DNA from: Streptomyces sp. GESEQ-35
GTDB taxonomy: Bacteria > Actinomycetota > Actinomycetes > Streptomycetales > Streptomycetaceae
DNA length: 64,000 bases
Assembly: GCF_017948485.1 (NCBI RefSeq)
Contig: NZ_JAFFSX010000034.1
Location: 62,001-126,000, forward strand
Direction: 5' to 3'
Every line of letters begins with the position of its first letter. Position 1 is the first letter of the stretch. Below, in pieces: positions 18,932 to 27,466 of this stretch. The position numbers and the translations under genes were made by a program. The notes under the pieces were generated by a model. It was given only the letters and a program-made list of their open reading frames with translations, did no database searches and was not told where the DNA came from.

Positions 18932-20147
18932 CCTCCTCGCTGACCTTCTCGGCGTTGCCGACCACCTCGGTCAGCCGGGCGACGAAGTCCGCGACCGCCG
19001 ACGTCACCTCCTCGGCCGTCCACTCCAGGCCCGCGGCTCGTACGTCGATCTCCGTGACGGCGAGCCCCGGGCCGGGGGTGGCCCAGGGCCGGGCGAACAG
19101 CAAGGTCCCGGTCTCCTCGGCGTGCCGGACCGCGGCCTCGGCGACGGCATCTGCGTCGTACGGCAGCCAGACCTGGAACTCGTTGGTGTGCGGTTCCTCG
19201 GGGTGGATGCGCGCCCAGGGCACTCCGGCGGCCGCGAACCCCTCGTGCAGCGCTGCGGCCACCACGCGCGCGTGCCGCACGTATGCGGGGAGCCGGGGCA
19301 GCTCCCGCTCCAAGCCGGCGAGCGCCGACAGCACGGTCGGGAACTGCTGGAAGACCGTGCCGCCGTACCGGTGCCGCCAGGCCTTGGCCTCCTCCACCAG
19401 CGTCCTGGGGCCGGCGAGGGCGGCCCCGCCGAAGCCGTCCAGGGACTTGTAGAACGACACGTAGACGCTGTCCGCCAGGCCCGCGATCTCGTCCAGGGGG
19501 CGGCCGAAGTGGATGGTGGTCTCCCACAGGCGCGCGCCGTCGAAGTGCACCACCGCATCGCGCTCCCGCGCCGCCTCCACGACCTCGGTGAGCTCCTCCC
19601 AGGAAGGCAGCACGAAACCGGCTTCCCTGAGGGGCAGTTCGAGCATCAGCGCACCGAAGGGCTCCTCGAAGTCGCGTACCTCGGCGGCGGTCGGCAGTCG
19701 GGGCTCGCTCGTCACCCGGACCGGACGCAGGCCGCTGACCTCGCTGAACGCATTGCGCTCGTGCACTTCGGGGTGGGCGAAGGCGTGCAGGGCGACGACG
19801 GGGCTGCCGGTACGGCCCGCCCAGCAGCGCAGGGCCACCTGCTGTGCCATCGTGCCGGTCGGGAAGAACGCGGCGGCCTCCATGCCGAGCAGACCGGCGA
19901 CCTTCTCCTCCAGGGCCTCGACGACGCCGTTGCCGTACATGTCCACCGTCTGATCCAGGTCGTACACCTCGTCGGCGGCCTCCAGCACCGCCAGGCGCTC
20001 CCGGAGGGTGCTGAGCACACTGGTGCGCGCGAGGACTCTCTCCGCGCCGCGGTAGGCGCTGACGCGCCGCTCCCGGTTTCGCTTGCGCCGCTCGTCGTCC
20101 GACTCCGGTTCGCCCGGTCGCGTGCCCTGTTCCGGCGTATCGCTCAT
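18921..20147 (-). CDS. low-specificity threonine aldolase (beta-eliminating lyase family)
   Basis: 408 aa PLP enzyme of the fold-type I aldolase family that cleaves threonine or allo-threonine to glycine and acetaldehyde. Seen: DMYGNGVVEALEEKVAGLLG, the FFPTGTMAQQ loop, VVHFDGARLWE (PLP-ring aspartate) and SFYKSLDGFGG with the PLP lysine. The N-terminal 35 residues are charged and variable. The ATG at 20147 is preferred to the frame extension to 20240, which enters the DnaA-box region. Whether threonine or a related beta-hydroxy amino acid is the true substrate is open. Confidence 0.9.
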   Translation of the reverse strand: MSDTPEQGTRPGEPESDDERRKRNRERRVSAYRGAERVLARTSVLSTLRERLAVLEAADEVYDLDQTVDMYGNGVVEALEEKVAGLLGMEAAAFFPTGTMAQQVALRCWAGRTGSPVVALHAFAHPEVHERNAFSEVSGLRPVRVTSEPRLPTAAEVRDFEEPFGALMLELPLREAGFVLPSWEELTEVVEAARERDAVVHFDGARLWETTIHFGRPLDEIAGLADSVYVSFYKSLDGFGGAALAGPRTLVEEAKAWRHRYGGTVFQQFPTVLSALAGLERELPRLPAYVRHARVVAAALHEGFAAAGVPWARIHPEEPHTNEFQVWLPYDADAVAEAAVRHAEETGTLLFARPWATPGPGLAVTEIDVRAAGLEWTAEEVTSAVADFVARLTEVVGNAEKVSEEVSK

Positions 20148-20188
20148 GCGACGGATCATGCCGGTCGGCGATTCGGGAGGGCACCCGC

Positions 20189-20240
20189 TTTTCCACAGTC
20201 GACCCCACCCGACGTGTGGCCGCCCACAGCCTGTGGACAA
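20189..20240. promoter_or_regulatory. pair of DnaA boxes
   Basis: TTTTCCACA on the plus strand (20189-20197, one mismatch) and TGTGGACAA (20232-20240), which is the exact reverse complement of the preferred Streptomyces DnaA box TTGTCCACA. They face each other across 34 nt in the 179-nt gap upstream of the DUF2520-panC-nadB-nadC-coaX operon. Confidence 0.6.
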
Positions 20241-20326
20241 CCGGACGCCCCTGCAACCGATCGCGTTAACATGACGAGAAATCGTCCGGTACCCAGAGCG
20301 GACTGGAACGGGAAGGCCTCCGTCGA

Positions 20327-21256
20327 GTGAGTACAGTCCAACAGCCAGACCCCAAGGACCGCCCCGCGCGGCTCAGCGTCGGCGTTGTCGGCGCCGGTCG
20401 AGTGGGCCCTGCGCTGGCCGCGTCCCTCCAGCTCGCCGGCCACCGCCCGGTCGCCGTCTCCGGGGTCTCCGAAGCCTCCAGAAGGCGGGCCTCGCTGCTG
20501 CTCCCCGACGTGCCGCTGATGCCGCCCGCCGAGGTTCTCGAGCGCGCCGACCTGGTCCTGCTCACCGTCCCGGACGACGCCCTGCCCGCGCTCGTGGAGG
20601 GCCTCGCCGAGACCGGCGCCGTACGGCCGGGGCAGCTGCTGGTGCACACCTCCGGGCGGTACGGCGCGAACGTCCTGAACCCCGCCCTGCGCGCCGGCGC
20701 GCTGCCGCTGGCCCTGCACCCCGCGATGACCTTCACCGGCACTCCTGTGGACGTCCAGCGCCTCGCGGGATGCTCCTTCGGCGTGACCGCGCCCGACCAG
20801 CTGCGGCTGGCCGCCGAGGCCCTCGTGATCGAGATGGGCGGCGAGCCCGAGTGGATCGCCGAGGAGAACCGCCCGCTCTACCACGCGGCTCTCGCGCTCG
20901 GCGCCAACCACCTGGTCACGCTGGTCGCCCAGTCCATGGAGCTGCTGCGCACGGCCGGCGTCGACGCCCCCGACCGGATGCTCGGCCCGCTGCTCGGAGC
21001 CGCCCTCGACAATGCCCTGCGCTCCGGCGACGCGGCCCTCACCGGCCCCGTCGCGCGCGGGGATGCGGGCACCGTCGCCGCGCACGTCACCGAGCTGCGC
21101 AGGCACGCCCCTCAGACCGTCGCGGGCTATCTGGCGATGGCCCGCGCGACCGCCGACCGGGCACTCGCCCACGGTCTGCTGAAGCCGGAGCTCGCCGAGG
21201 ACCTCCTGGGGGTCCTCGCCAATGGGACCGACGGGACCGAAGGGGACGCCCGATGA
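20327..21256 (+). CDS. Rossmann-fold/DUF2520 protein, possible PanG-type ketopantoate reductase
   Basis: 309 aa. N-terminal NAD(P)-binding motif VGVVGAGRVGPALA (about residues 17-30), VLLTVPDDALPAL, then HTSGRYGANVL and LHPAMTFTG, typical of Rossmann plus DUF2520 proteins. The same family lies directly upstream of panC in M. tuberculosis (Rv3603c). Position and fold suggest reduction of ketopantoate to pantoate, the PanC substrate; this is inference. The GTG start follows a weak ribosome site; the stop overlaps the panC ATG (ATGA). Confidence 0.88.
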   Translation: MSTVQQPDPKDRPARLSVGVVGAGRVGPALAASLQLAGHRPVAVSGVSEASRRRASLLLPDVPLMPPAEVLERADLVLLTVPDDALPALVEGLAETGAVRPGQLLVHTSGRYGANVLNPALRAGALPLALHPAMTFTGTPVDVQRLAGCSFGVTAPDQLRLAAEALVIEMGGEPEWIAEENRPLYHAALALGANHLVTLVAQSMELLRTAGVDAPDRMLGPLLGAALDNALRSGDAALTGPVARGDAGTVAAHVTELRRHAPQTVAGYLAMARATADRALAHGLLKPELAEDLLGVLANGTDGTEGDAR

Positions 21257-22254
21257 CCACCGCCCTGCTGCGCACCTCCGGTGAGCTGCACTCACGCGCG
21301 CGTGCGGGCCGCCGCGCCGTGGTGATGACCATGGGCGCCCTGCACGAGGGCCACGCCACCCTGGTCCGTGCCGCGCGCGAGATCGCCGGCCCGGACGGCG
21401 AGGTCGTCGTCACCGTCTTCGTCAACCCGCTTCAGTTCGGCAAGGGCGAGGACCTCGACCGCTACCCGCGCACCCTCGAAGCCGACGTCAAGATCGCCGA
21501 ACAGTCGGGCGCGGACGCCGTGTTCGCCCCGTCCGTGGACGAGGTCTACCCGGGCGGCGAACCGCAGGTCCGCATCAGCGCGGGCCCCATGGGCGAAGGC
21601 CTCGAAGGCGCCTCCCGCCCGGGCCACTTCGACGGCATGCTCACCGTCGTCGCCAAGCTGCTGCATCTCACCCGCCCCGACATCGCCCTGTACGGCCAGA
21701 AGGACGCCCAGCAACTCGCCCTGATCCGGCGCATGGTGCGGGACCTGAACTTCGGCGTCGAGATCGTCGGCGTACCGACCGTGCGCGAGGACGACGGTCT
21801 GGCCCTGTCCAGCCGCAACCGCTATCTGTCGCCCCAGGAGCGGCGCACGGCCCTCGCGCTGTCCCAGGCGCTCTTCGCGGGCCTCGACCGGCACGCGGCG
21901 CAGGAGGCGCTGCGGGCGCGGGCGCGTGAAGTGCCCGCCACGCGCGCGCGTGCCGAGGCGCTCAGCGCCATAGGGGAGTCCCGCGCGGCGGCCGACGCGC
22001 ACGCCGTCGCCAAGGCCGTTCCGGGCGCCCCGTCGGCCGTCCGCGCGGCCGCTCGTCTGGTCCTCGACGAGGCGGCACGTCTCAACCCGCCGCTCGAACT
22101 GGACTATCTGGCCCTCGTCGACCCGTCCGACTTCAGCGAGATCGAGGACGACTTCACCGGTGAGGCCGTCCTCGCCGTCGCCGCCCGGGTCGGGACGACC
22201 CGGCTGATCGACAACATCCCCCTCACGTTCGGAACCTTCGGAGCCGCCTCGTGA
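21253..22254 (+). CDS. panC: pantoate-beta-alanine ligase PanC
   Basis: Makes pantothenate from pantoate, beta-alanine and ATP in the cytosol. 333 aa. Motifs: VVMTMGALHEGHATLV (HIGH-like), FVNPLQFG, YPRTLEAD, GQKDAQQLALIRRMVRDL and ALSSRNRYLS. Between the last motif and ELDYLALVD is an Ala-rich insertion of some 40 residues compared with E. coli PanC (283 aa). Coupled to the gene before (ATGA) and to nadB after (GTGA). Confidence 0.97.
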   Translation: MTTALLRTSGELHSRARAGRRAVVMTMGALHEGHATLVRAAREIAGPDGEVVVTVFVNPLQFGKGEDLDRYPRTLEADVKIAEQSGADAVFAPSVDEVYPGGEPQVRISAGPMGEGLEGASRPGHFDGMLTVVAKLLHLTRPDIALYGQKDAQQLALIRRMVRDLNFGVEIVGVPTVREDDGLALSSRNRYLSPQERRTALALSQALFAGLDRHAAQEALRARAREVPATRARAEALSAIGESRAAADAHAVAKAVPGAPSAVRAAARLVLDEAARLNPPLELDYLALVDPSDFSEIEDDFTGEAVLAVAARVGTTRLIDNIPLTFGTFGAAS

Positions 22255-24035
22255 CCAGCACCGGCATACGACTGCACACGCCCGCCCCTGGGTGGTCCAT
22301 CGCGGCGGACGTGGTGGTCGTCGGGTCCGGCGTCGCCGGCCTGACCACGGCCCTGCGTTGCGAGGCGGCCGGCCTCACGACGGTCGTCGTCACCAAGGCC
22401 CGCCTCGACGACGGCTCCACCCGCTGGGCGCAGGGCGGCATCGCCGCGGCCCTGGGCGAGGGCGACACCCCCGAGCAGCATCTGGACGACACACTCGTCG
22501 CGGGCGCGGGCCTGTGCGACGAGGAAGCCGTCCGGATCCTCGTCACCGAGGGCCCGGACGCCGTACGGCGGCTCATCGAAACGGGCGCCCACTTCGACGA
22601 GTCCTCCGAGGGAGAGCTGGCGCTGACCCGCGAGGGCGGCCACCACCGGCGCCGTATCGCGCACGCCGGGGGCGACGCGACGGGCGCGGAGATCTCCCGC
22701 GCGCTTGTCGAGGCGGTACGCGCAGACAGGAGGGGCGAGCGCGAAGCGCTCTCGGGCAAGGGTGGTGGTGGGCGACGGGCGGGACTGCGCACCATCGAGA
22801 ACGCGCTCGTCCTGGACCTGCTGACGGACCCGGACGGCCGTACCGCGGGCGTGACCCTGCACGTCATGGGCGAGGGCCAGCACGACGGTGTGGGCGCCGT
22901 GCACGCCCCCGCCGTCGTCCTCGCGACCGGCGGCATGGGCCAGGTGTTCTCCGCGACCACCAACCCGTCGGTGTCGACCGGCGACGGCGTGGCGCTCGCC
23001 CTGCGCGCCGGCGCGGAGGTCTCCGACCTCGAATTCGTGCAGTTTCACCCCACCGTGCTGTTCCTGGGCCCGGACGCGGAGGGCCAGCAGCCCCTCGTCT
23101 CCGAGGCGGTACGCGGCGAGGGCGCCCACCTGGTCGACGCCGACGGGGTGCGCTTCATGACCGGACAGCACGAGCTGGCCGAACTGGCGCCCCGGGACAT
23201 CGTCGCCAAGGGCATCATGCGCCGTATGCAGGAGCAGGACGCCGAGCACATGTTCCTCGACGCCCGCCACTTCGGTGCCGACATGTGGGAGCACCGTTTC
23301 CCGACGATCCTCGCCGCCTGCCGCGCCCACGGCATCGACCCCGTCCACGAGCCCGTCCCGGTCGCCCCGGCCGCCCACTACGCCTCCGGCGGTGTCCGCA
23401 CGGACTCCCAGGGCCGTACGACCGTCCCCGGCCTGTACGCGTGCGGCGAGGTCGCCTGCACCGGCGTGCACGGCGCGAACCGGCTCGCGTCCAACTCCCT
23501 CCTGGAGGGCCTGGTCTACGCCGAGCGCATCGCCGAGGACATCGCGGCGAGCCACGCCGGGAACGGCCTCCACGCGCGTGTGCCGCACCCGGTCCCGTAC
23601 CCCGAGGTGCCCGCGCACCCCCTGCTGGAGCCCGAGGCGCGGTTCGCGATCCAGCGGATCATGACCGAGGGCGCCGGCGTCCTGCGTTCCGCCGAGTCCC
23701 TCGCCAAGGCGGCCGAACAGCTCCAGGGGCTGCACACCGACGCCCGCGACGCCCTGCACGAGAACGGCAAGACGGCCGAGCCCGGCGTCGACACCTGGGA
23801 GGCCACCAACCTCCTGTGCGTGGCCCGCGTTCTGGTCGCCGCCGCCCGGCAGCGCGAGGAGACCCGCGGCTGCCACTGGCGCGAGGACCACGCCGAGCGC
23901 GACGACACCGCATGGCGGCGCCACATCGTCGTACGGCTGAATCCGGACCGCACACTCGCCGTACACACCACCGATACCGCAGACTTCCCCCCGACCCGGC
24001 AGCACCATCCGGCGCAGCGTCCCCAGGAGCAGTGA
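22251..24035 (+). CDS. nadB: L-aspartate oxidase NadB
   Basis: FAD enzyme oxidising L-aspartate to iminoaspartate, first step of de novo NAD synthesis. 594 aa. Features: VVVGSGVAGLTTALR (FAD site), RWAQGGIAAAL, HAGGDATG, FVQFHPT, GEGAHLVD, and the C-terminal EATNLLCVARVLV region with the helical domain. A run of glycines (KGGGGRR, about residue 175) marks a small insertion. GTGA overlaps tie it to panC before and nadC after. NadA, the next enzyme, is not encoded in the window. Confidence 0.96.
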   Translation: MTSTGIRLHTPAPGWSIAADVVVVGSGVAGLTTALRCEAAGLTTVVVTKARLDDGSTRWAQGGIAAALGEGDTPEQHLDDTLVAGAGLCDEEAVRILVTEGPDAVRRLIETGAHFDESSEGELALTREGGHHRRRIAHAGGDATGAEISRALVEAVRADRRGEREALSGKGGGGRRAGLRTIENALVLDLLTDPDGRTAGVTLHVMGEGQHDGVGAVHAPAVVLATGGMGQVFSATTNPSVSTGDGVALALRAGAEVSDLEFVQFHPTVLFLGPDAEGQQPLVSEAVRGEGAHLVDADGVRFMTGQHELAELAPRDIVAKGIMRRMQEQDAEHMFLDARHFGADMWEHRFPTILAACRAHGIDPVHEPVPVAPAAHYASGGVRTDSQGRTTVPGLYACGEVACTGVHGANRLASNSLLEGLVYAERIAEDIAASHAGNGLHARVPHPVPYPEVPAHPLLEPEARFAIQRIMTEGAGVLRSAESLAKAAEQLQGLHTDARDALHENGKTAEPGVDTWEATNLLCVARVLVAAARQREETRGCHWREDHAERDDTAWRRHIVVRLNPDRTLAVHTTDTADFPPTRQHHPAQRPQEQ

Positions 24036-25018
24036 CAGCAGTGGATACCCCCGACCTTCCCCTCGCACAGGACGACGGCTGCGGCGACGGCTGCGCCTGC
24101 GGTGCGGACACCGGCGACGAGTACCTGGAGTGCGGGCTCGATCCCGCACTCGCCGAGCTCCTGGCCGAGGCCGGACTCGACCCCGTGGAGGTCGAGGACA
24201 TCGCCACCGTGGCCATCCAGGAGGACCTCGACCACGGAGTGGACGTGACGACGGTCGCGACCATCCCCGAGGACGCCGTGGCCACCGCCGACTTCACCGC
24301 GCGCGAGGCGGGCGTCGTGGCGGGCCTCAGGGTCGCCGAGGCGGTGCTCTCCGTGGTCTGCGAGGACGAGTTCGCCGTCGAGCGGCACGTGGAGGACGGT
24401 GACCGGGTGGAGGCGGGCCAGAAGCTCCTGTCCGTCACCACGCGCACGCGCGACCTGCTCACGGCAGAGCGCAGCGCGCTCAACCTCCTGTGCCGCCTCT
24501 CCGGTATCGCGACCGCCACGCGCGCGTGGGCGGACGTTCTGGAGGGCACGAAGACGAAGGTCCGCGACACCCGCAAGACGACTCCGGGCCTGCGTTCGCT
24601 GGAGAAGTTCGCCGTGCGCTGCGGCGGCGGGATGAACCACCGGATGTCGCTGTCCGACGCGGCCCTGGTCAAGGACAACCATGTGGTCGCCGCGGGCGGG
24701 GTCGGGCAGGCCTTCAAGGCCGTACGGGAGGCCTTCCCGGACGTACCGATCGAGGTCGAGGTCGACACCCTGCACCAGCTGCGCGAGGTCGTGGACGCGG
24801 GCGCCGACCTGATCCTGCTGGACAACTTCACGCCGGGCGACTGCGAGGAGGCGGTGGCCGTCGTGCACGGCCGCGCCGCCCTGGAGGCGTCCGGACGCCT
24901 CACCCTGGAGAACGCGAAGGCGTACGCGGACACCGGCGTGGACTACCTGGCCGTCGGCGCCCTCACCCACTCCTCGCCGATCCTGGACATCGGCCTCGAC
25001 CTCCGTGAGGCGGAGTAG
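24032..25018 (+). CDS. nadC: nicotinate-nucleotide pyrophosphorylase NadC
   Basis: Converts quinolinate and PRPP to nicotinate mononucleotide. 328 aa, some 30-40 longer than E. coli NadC because of an N-terminal extension with DGCGDGCACG and a later ECG, a cysteine cluster not part of the usual enzyme. Core motifs: QEDLDHGVDVTT, RTRDLLTAERSALNLL, RKTTPGLR, GGGMNHR and NFTPGD. The GTG at 24032 overlaps the nadB stop; AGGAG sits only 2 nt upstream, so the GTG at 24041 is an alternative. coaX follows after 2 nt. Confidence 0.96.
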   Translation: MTAVDTPDLPLAQDDGCGDGCACGADTGDEYLECGLDPALAELLAEAGLDPVEVEDIATVAIQEDLDHGVDVTTVATIPEDAVATADFTAREAGVVAGLRVAEAVLSVVCEDEFAVERHVEDGDRVEAGQKLLSVTTRTRDLLTAERSALNLLCRLSGIATATRAWADVLEGTKTKVRDTRKTTPGLRSLEKFAVRCGGGMNHRMSLSDAALVKDNHVVAAGGVGQAFKAVREAFPDVPIEVEVDTLHQLREVVDAGADLILLDNFTPGDCEEAVAVVHGRAALEASGRLTLENAKAYADTGVDYLAVGALTHSSPILDIGLDLREAE

Positions 25019-25020
25019 CC

Positions 25021-25818
25021 ATGCTCCTCACGATCGACGTCGGCAACACGCACACCGTCCTCGGCCTGTTCGACGGCGAGGACATCGTCGAGCACTGGCG
25101 GATCTCGACGGACGCGCGCCGTACGGCCGACGAACTGGCGGTACTGCTACAGGGTCTCATGGGCATGCATCCGCTCCTCGGAGAGGAGCTGGGCGACGGC
25201 ATCGACGGGATCGCGATCTGCGCGACCGTGCCGAGCGTGCTGCACGAGCTGCGTGAGGTGACGCGGCGCTACTACGGCGACGTGCCTGCGGTGCTGGTCG
25301 AGCCCGGCGTCAAGACGGGGGTGCCGATCCTGACCGACAACCCCAAGGAGGTCGGCGCGGACCGGATCATCAACGCGGTGGCGGCGGTCGAGCTGTACGG
25401 CGGGCCCGCGATCGTCGTGGACTTCGGTACGGCGACGACGTTCGACGCGGTCAGCTCGCGCGGGGAGTACATCGGCGGGGTCATCGCGCCCGGCATCGAG
25501 ATCTCCGTGGAGGCGCTCGGTGTCAGGGGCGCGCAGCTGCGGAAGATCGAGGTGGCGCGGCCGCGGAGCGTGATCGGCAAGAACACGGTCGAGGCGATGC
25601 AGTCGGGGATCATCTACGGGTTCGCGGGGCAGGTGGACGGTGTCGTGAACCGGATGGCCCGGGAGTTGGCCGAGGATCCGGATGAGGTGACGGTGATCGC
25701 GACGGGTGGGCTGGCGCCGATGGTGCTGGGCGAGTCCTCGGTGATCGACGAGCATGAGCCCTGGCTGACATTGATCGGCTTGCGGTTGGTCTACGAGCGC
25801 AATGTGTCCCGCATGTGA
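25021..25818 (+). CDS. coaX: type III pantothenate kinase CoaX
   Basis: Phosphorylates pantothenate, the first step from vitamin B5 to coenzyme A. 265 aa, standard length. Phosphate motifs DVGNTHTVLGLF at the N-terminus, GVKTGVPI, GADRIINAV and DFGTATTFDAV, then the ribose motif in ATGGLAPM. It is the last gene of the DUF2520-panC-nadB-nadC-coaX operon, so pantothenate synthesis and use are cotranscribed with NAD synthesis. Confidence 0.97.
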   Translation: MLLTIDVGNTHTVLGLFDGEDIVEHWRISTDARRTADELAVLLQGLMGMHPLLGEELGDGIDGIAICATVPSVLHELREVTRRYYGDVPAVLVEPGVKTGVPILTDNPKEVGADRIINAVAAVELYGGPAIVVDFGTATTFDAVSSRGEYIGGVIAPGIEISVEALGVRGAQLRKIEVARPRSVIGKNTVEAMQSGIIYGFAGQVDGVVNRMARELAEDPDEVTVIATGGLAPMVLGESSVIDEHEPWLTLIGLRLVYERNVSRM

Positions 25819-25948
25819 CCCGCCCTCGCCGCCCATACCCGTCCGGTGAGGTTGCCTGATCTGTGTCGGGTCGCGTCCGGGCGGGTGGCTCTTGCGCCAC
25901 ACCGGGGGATATGACGGAATTTGTCTGATTAGCGCGTATCGTCACCTC

Positions 25949-26608
25949 ATGCCCACGCCATACGGATTCCGCGGCGGCATGGCGTTCGGTGCGGAGGAGC
26001 TGCGTGTGCTCCGCCGCGCTCTCGCCCTCGCCCTTCAGCCCAGCCCGGTCTCGGCCGAGGATGTCCAGGACTGCCGTCGTCTCACCGAGTCCCTCGATGA
26101 GGCGGTGCGTGAGGGTGCCCGGTTGCGGGCCTTCCTGGTGGCCGACGTCGCCAGGTACCGCGCCGCCCTGCCCGGCACCGCCGCCGGCTATCTCACGCTG
26201 CTGGAGGAGGCGCTGCGCGCGGGGTACCGGCCGGACCCCGACGACCTCGCCGCGCTCCGGGCCCTGCGCGGCAACCCTGTCGCGGCAGCCCTCCTCGACC
26301 GCTGCCGGACGCTCGCCGAGCAGGACGTACGCGTGCGTGTCGCGCGCGCCACGGCCCGATCCGCCGCACCGAGTGCGGCCGCCTCCCACAGGCGCCTCAC
26401 GGCCCTTCCCGGCGGTCTCGTCGGGGACGCCGGGGAGGAACCCGTGCGCAGGCCCGAGAAGAAGCCCGCGGAGAAGCCGGCCCCGAAGCCCGCCCCCGCC
26501 CCGGCCGCCCCGAGGCCCGCCCGCCCCATCCCCCCCCCGGGCGAAGTCTTCCCGCGCCGCAAACCCGCCTCGCCGCCGAACCCGTCGCGGCAGCTCGTCG
26601 CAGGTTGA
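25949..26608 (+). CDS. conserved hypothetical protein with Pro/Lys/Ala-rich tail
   Basis: 219 aa. An all-alpha N-terminal part (residues 1-120: FGAEELRVLRRALALAL, LTESLDEAVREGARLRAFL, AGYLTLLEEALRAG) is followed by an Ala/Pro/Lys-rich disordered tail (about 145-219). No catalytic motif or membrane span is seen. I do not recognise a characterised family. It stands alone 130 nt after coaX and starts with the ATG at 25949. Confidence 0.75.
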   Translation: MPTPYGFRGGMAFGAEELRVLRRALALALQPSPVSAEDVQDCRRLTESLDEAVREGARLRAFLVADVARYRAALPGTAAGYLTLLEEALRAGYRPDPDDLAALRALRGNPVAAALLDRCRTLAEQDVRVRVARATARSAAPSAAASHRRLTALPGGLVGDAGEEPVRRPEKKPAEKPAPKPAPAPAAPRPARPIPPPGEVFPRRKPASPPNPSRQLVAG

Positions 26609-26687
26609 GCGGCGGGCTTCGGCGTCGGCAACCGGGAAGCCCCAACCCCGCCCCGTCCCCTCCCCGCCCCGTGGCTACCCTGGTCGC

Positions 26688-26867
26688 ATGGACTACGTCT
26701 CCGCGCTGCTGCCTCCGGCCGTCATGGCCGTGTTCTTCATCGGTGTGATCCGGGTGATCGTGAAGACCCAGGGCGGGGCCAACAAGACCAAGGAAGACGC
26801 GGCCGTCGACGCCGCCATCGCGCGCGTGGAGGGCGCCCGTCAGACCCCCTCCGGCACCGACGCCTGA
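26688..26867 (+). CDS. small single-span membrane protein
   Basis: 59 aa: one hydrophobic helix (residues 5-26, LLPPAVMAVFFIGVIRVIV) then a charged tail with KTKEDAAVDAAIARVEGA. The start is the ATG at 26688; a longer overlapping frame runs through it but is the shadow of the previous gene. Proteins of this size and shape are conserved near lsr2 in Streptomyces to my knowledge. Function unknown. Confidence 0.7.
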   Translation: MDYVSALLPPAVMAVFFIGVIRVIVKTQGGANKTKEDAAVDAAIARVEGARQTPSGTDA

Positions 26868-26992
26868 CGCCTGACGGGGTCGCTCCCGCGCTCACCGCGC
26901 ACTTTCAAGCCGTACGCCCTTTTCGTTCCTGTTTGTTGGTCAATGTGCCCGTCCGGCACGCCAATGCGGAGATCTCCCACTATTGTCGAGTT

Positions 26993-27457
26993 GTGCCTCG
27001 CCCATTGGGAGAACTCGAAGACTCGGTCATGACGCGGGTGTGGAAGTGGAACCGCCCGGTGACCGTTCGAGAAGTCCTCGAAGATCTTCAGCAGGAACGG
27101 TCCATCGCCTACACCACGGTGATGACCGTTTTGGACAATCTCCATCAGAAGGGCTGGGTGCGCCGCGAGGCGGAAGGCCGGGCCTATCGATATGAGGCGG
27201 TCTCCACCCGAGCCGCCTACGCCGCCGCGCTGATGAACGAGGCCTGGTCCCAGAGCGACAACCCGGCGGCCGCTCTCGTCGCCTTCTTCGGCATGATGAG
27301 CGACGAACAGCGACAGTCGCTCCGGGACGCCGTACGGATCGTCCAAGGACCGGAAGAAACAGCCGAAGCCGCGCAAGCGGCCGGCACTCCCGATACCGCC
27401 GAAGCGGATACCCGAGGGGAGAACCCCGGCTCGGCGCCGGAGGCCCCCGGGCGATAG
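26993..27457 (+). CDS. BlaI/MecI-family winged-helix repressor
   Basis: 154 aa. The helix-turn-helix runs from GELEDSVMTRVWKWNRPVTVREVLEDL to SIAYTTVMTVLDNLHQKGWVRREAEGRAYRYE. The proteolytic-switch site of BlaI is not evident and no BlaR1-type receptor is nearby. The GTG at 26993 is chosen by homology; a -10-like TATTGT ends 6 nt before it and no ribosome site exists, so the message may be leaderless. A small dyad, GTGCC-N5-GGCAC (26945-26959), lies in the promoter region. The C-terminal 35 residues are low-complexity. Confidence 0.88.
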   Translation: MPRPLGELEDSVMTRVWKWNRPVTVREVLEDLQQERSIAYTTVMTVLDNLHQKGWVRREAEGRAYRYEAVSTRAAYAAALMNEAWSQSDNPAAALVAFFGMMSDEQRQSLRDAVRIVQGPEETAEAAQAAGTPDTAEADTRGENPGSAPEAPGR

Positions 27458-27466
27458 CGTCCGCTC

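Noticed and set aside
22292..25018. 908-codon frame running through nadB into nadC
   Set aside because: Only its last 328 codons are real (nadC); the first part is out of frame within nadB and Arg/Pro-rich.
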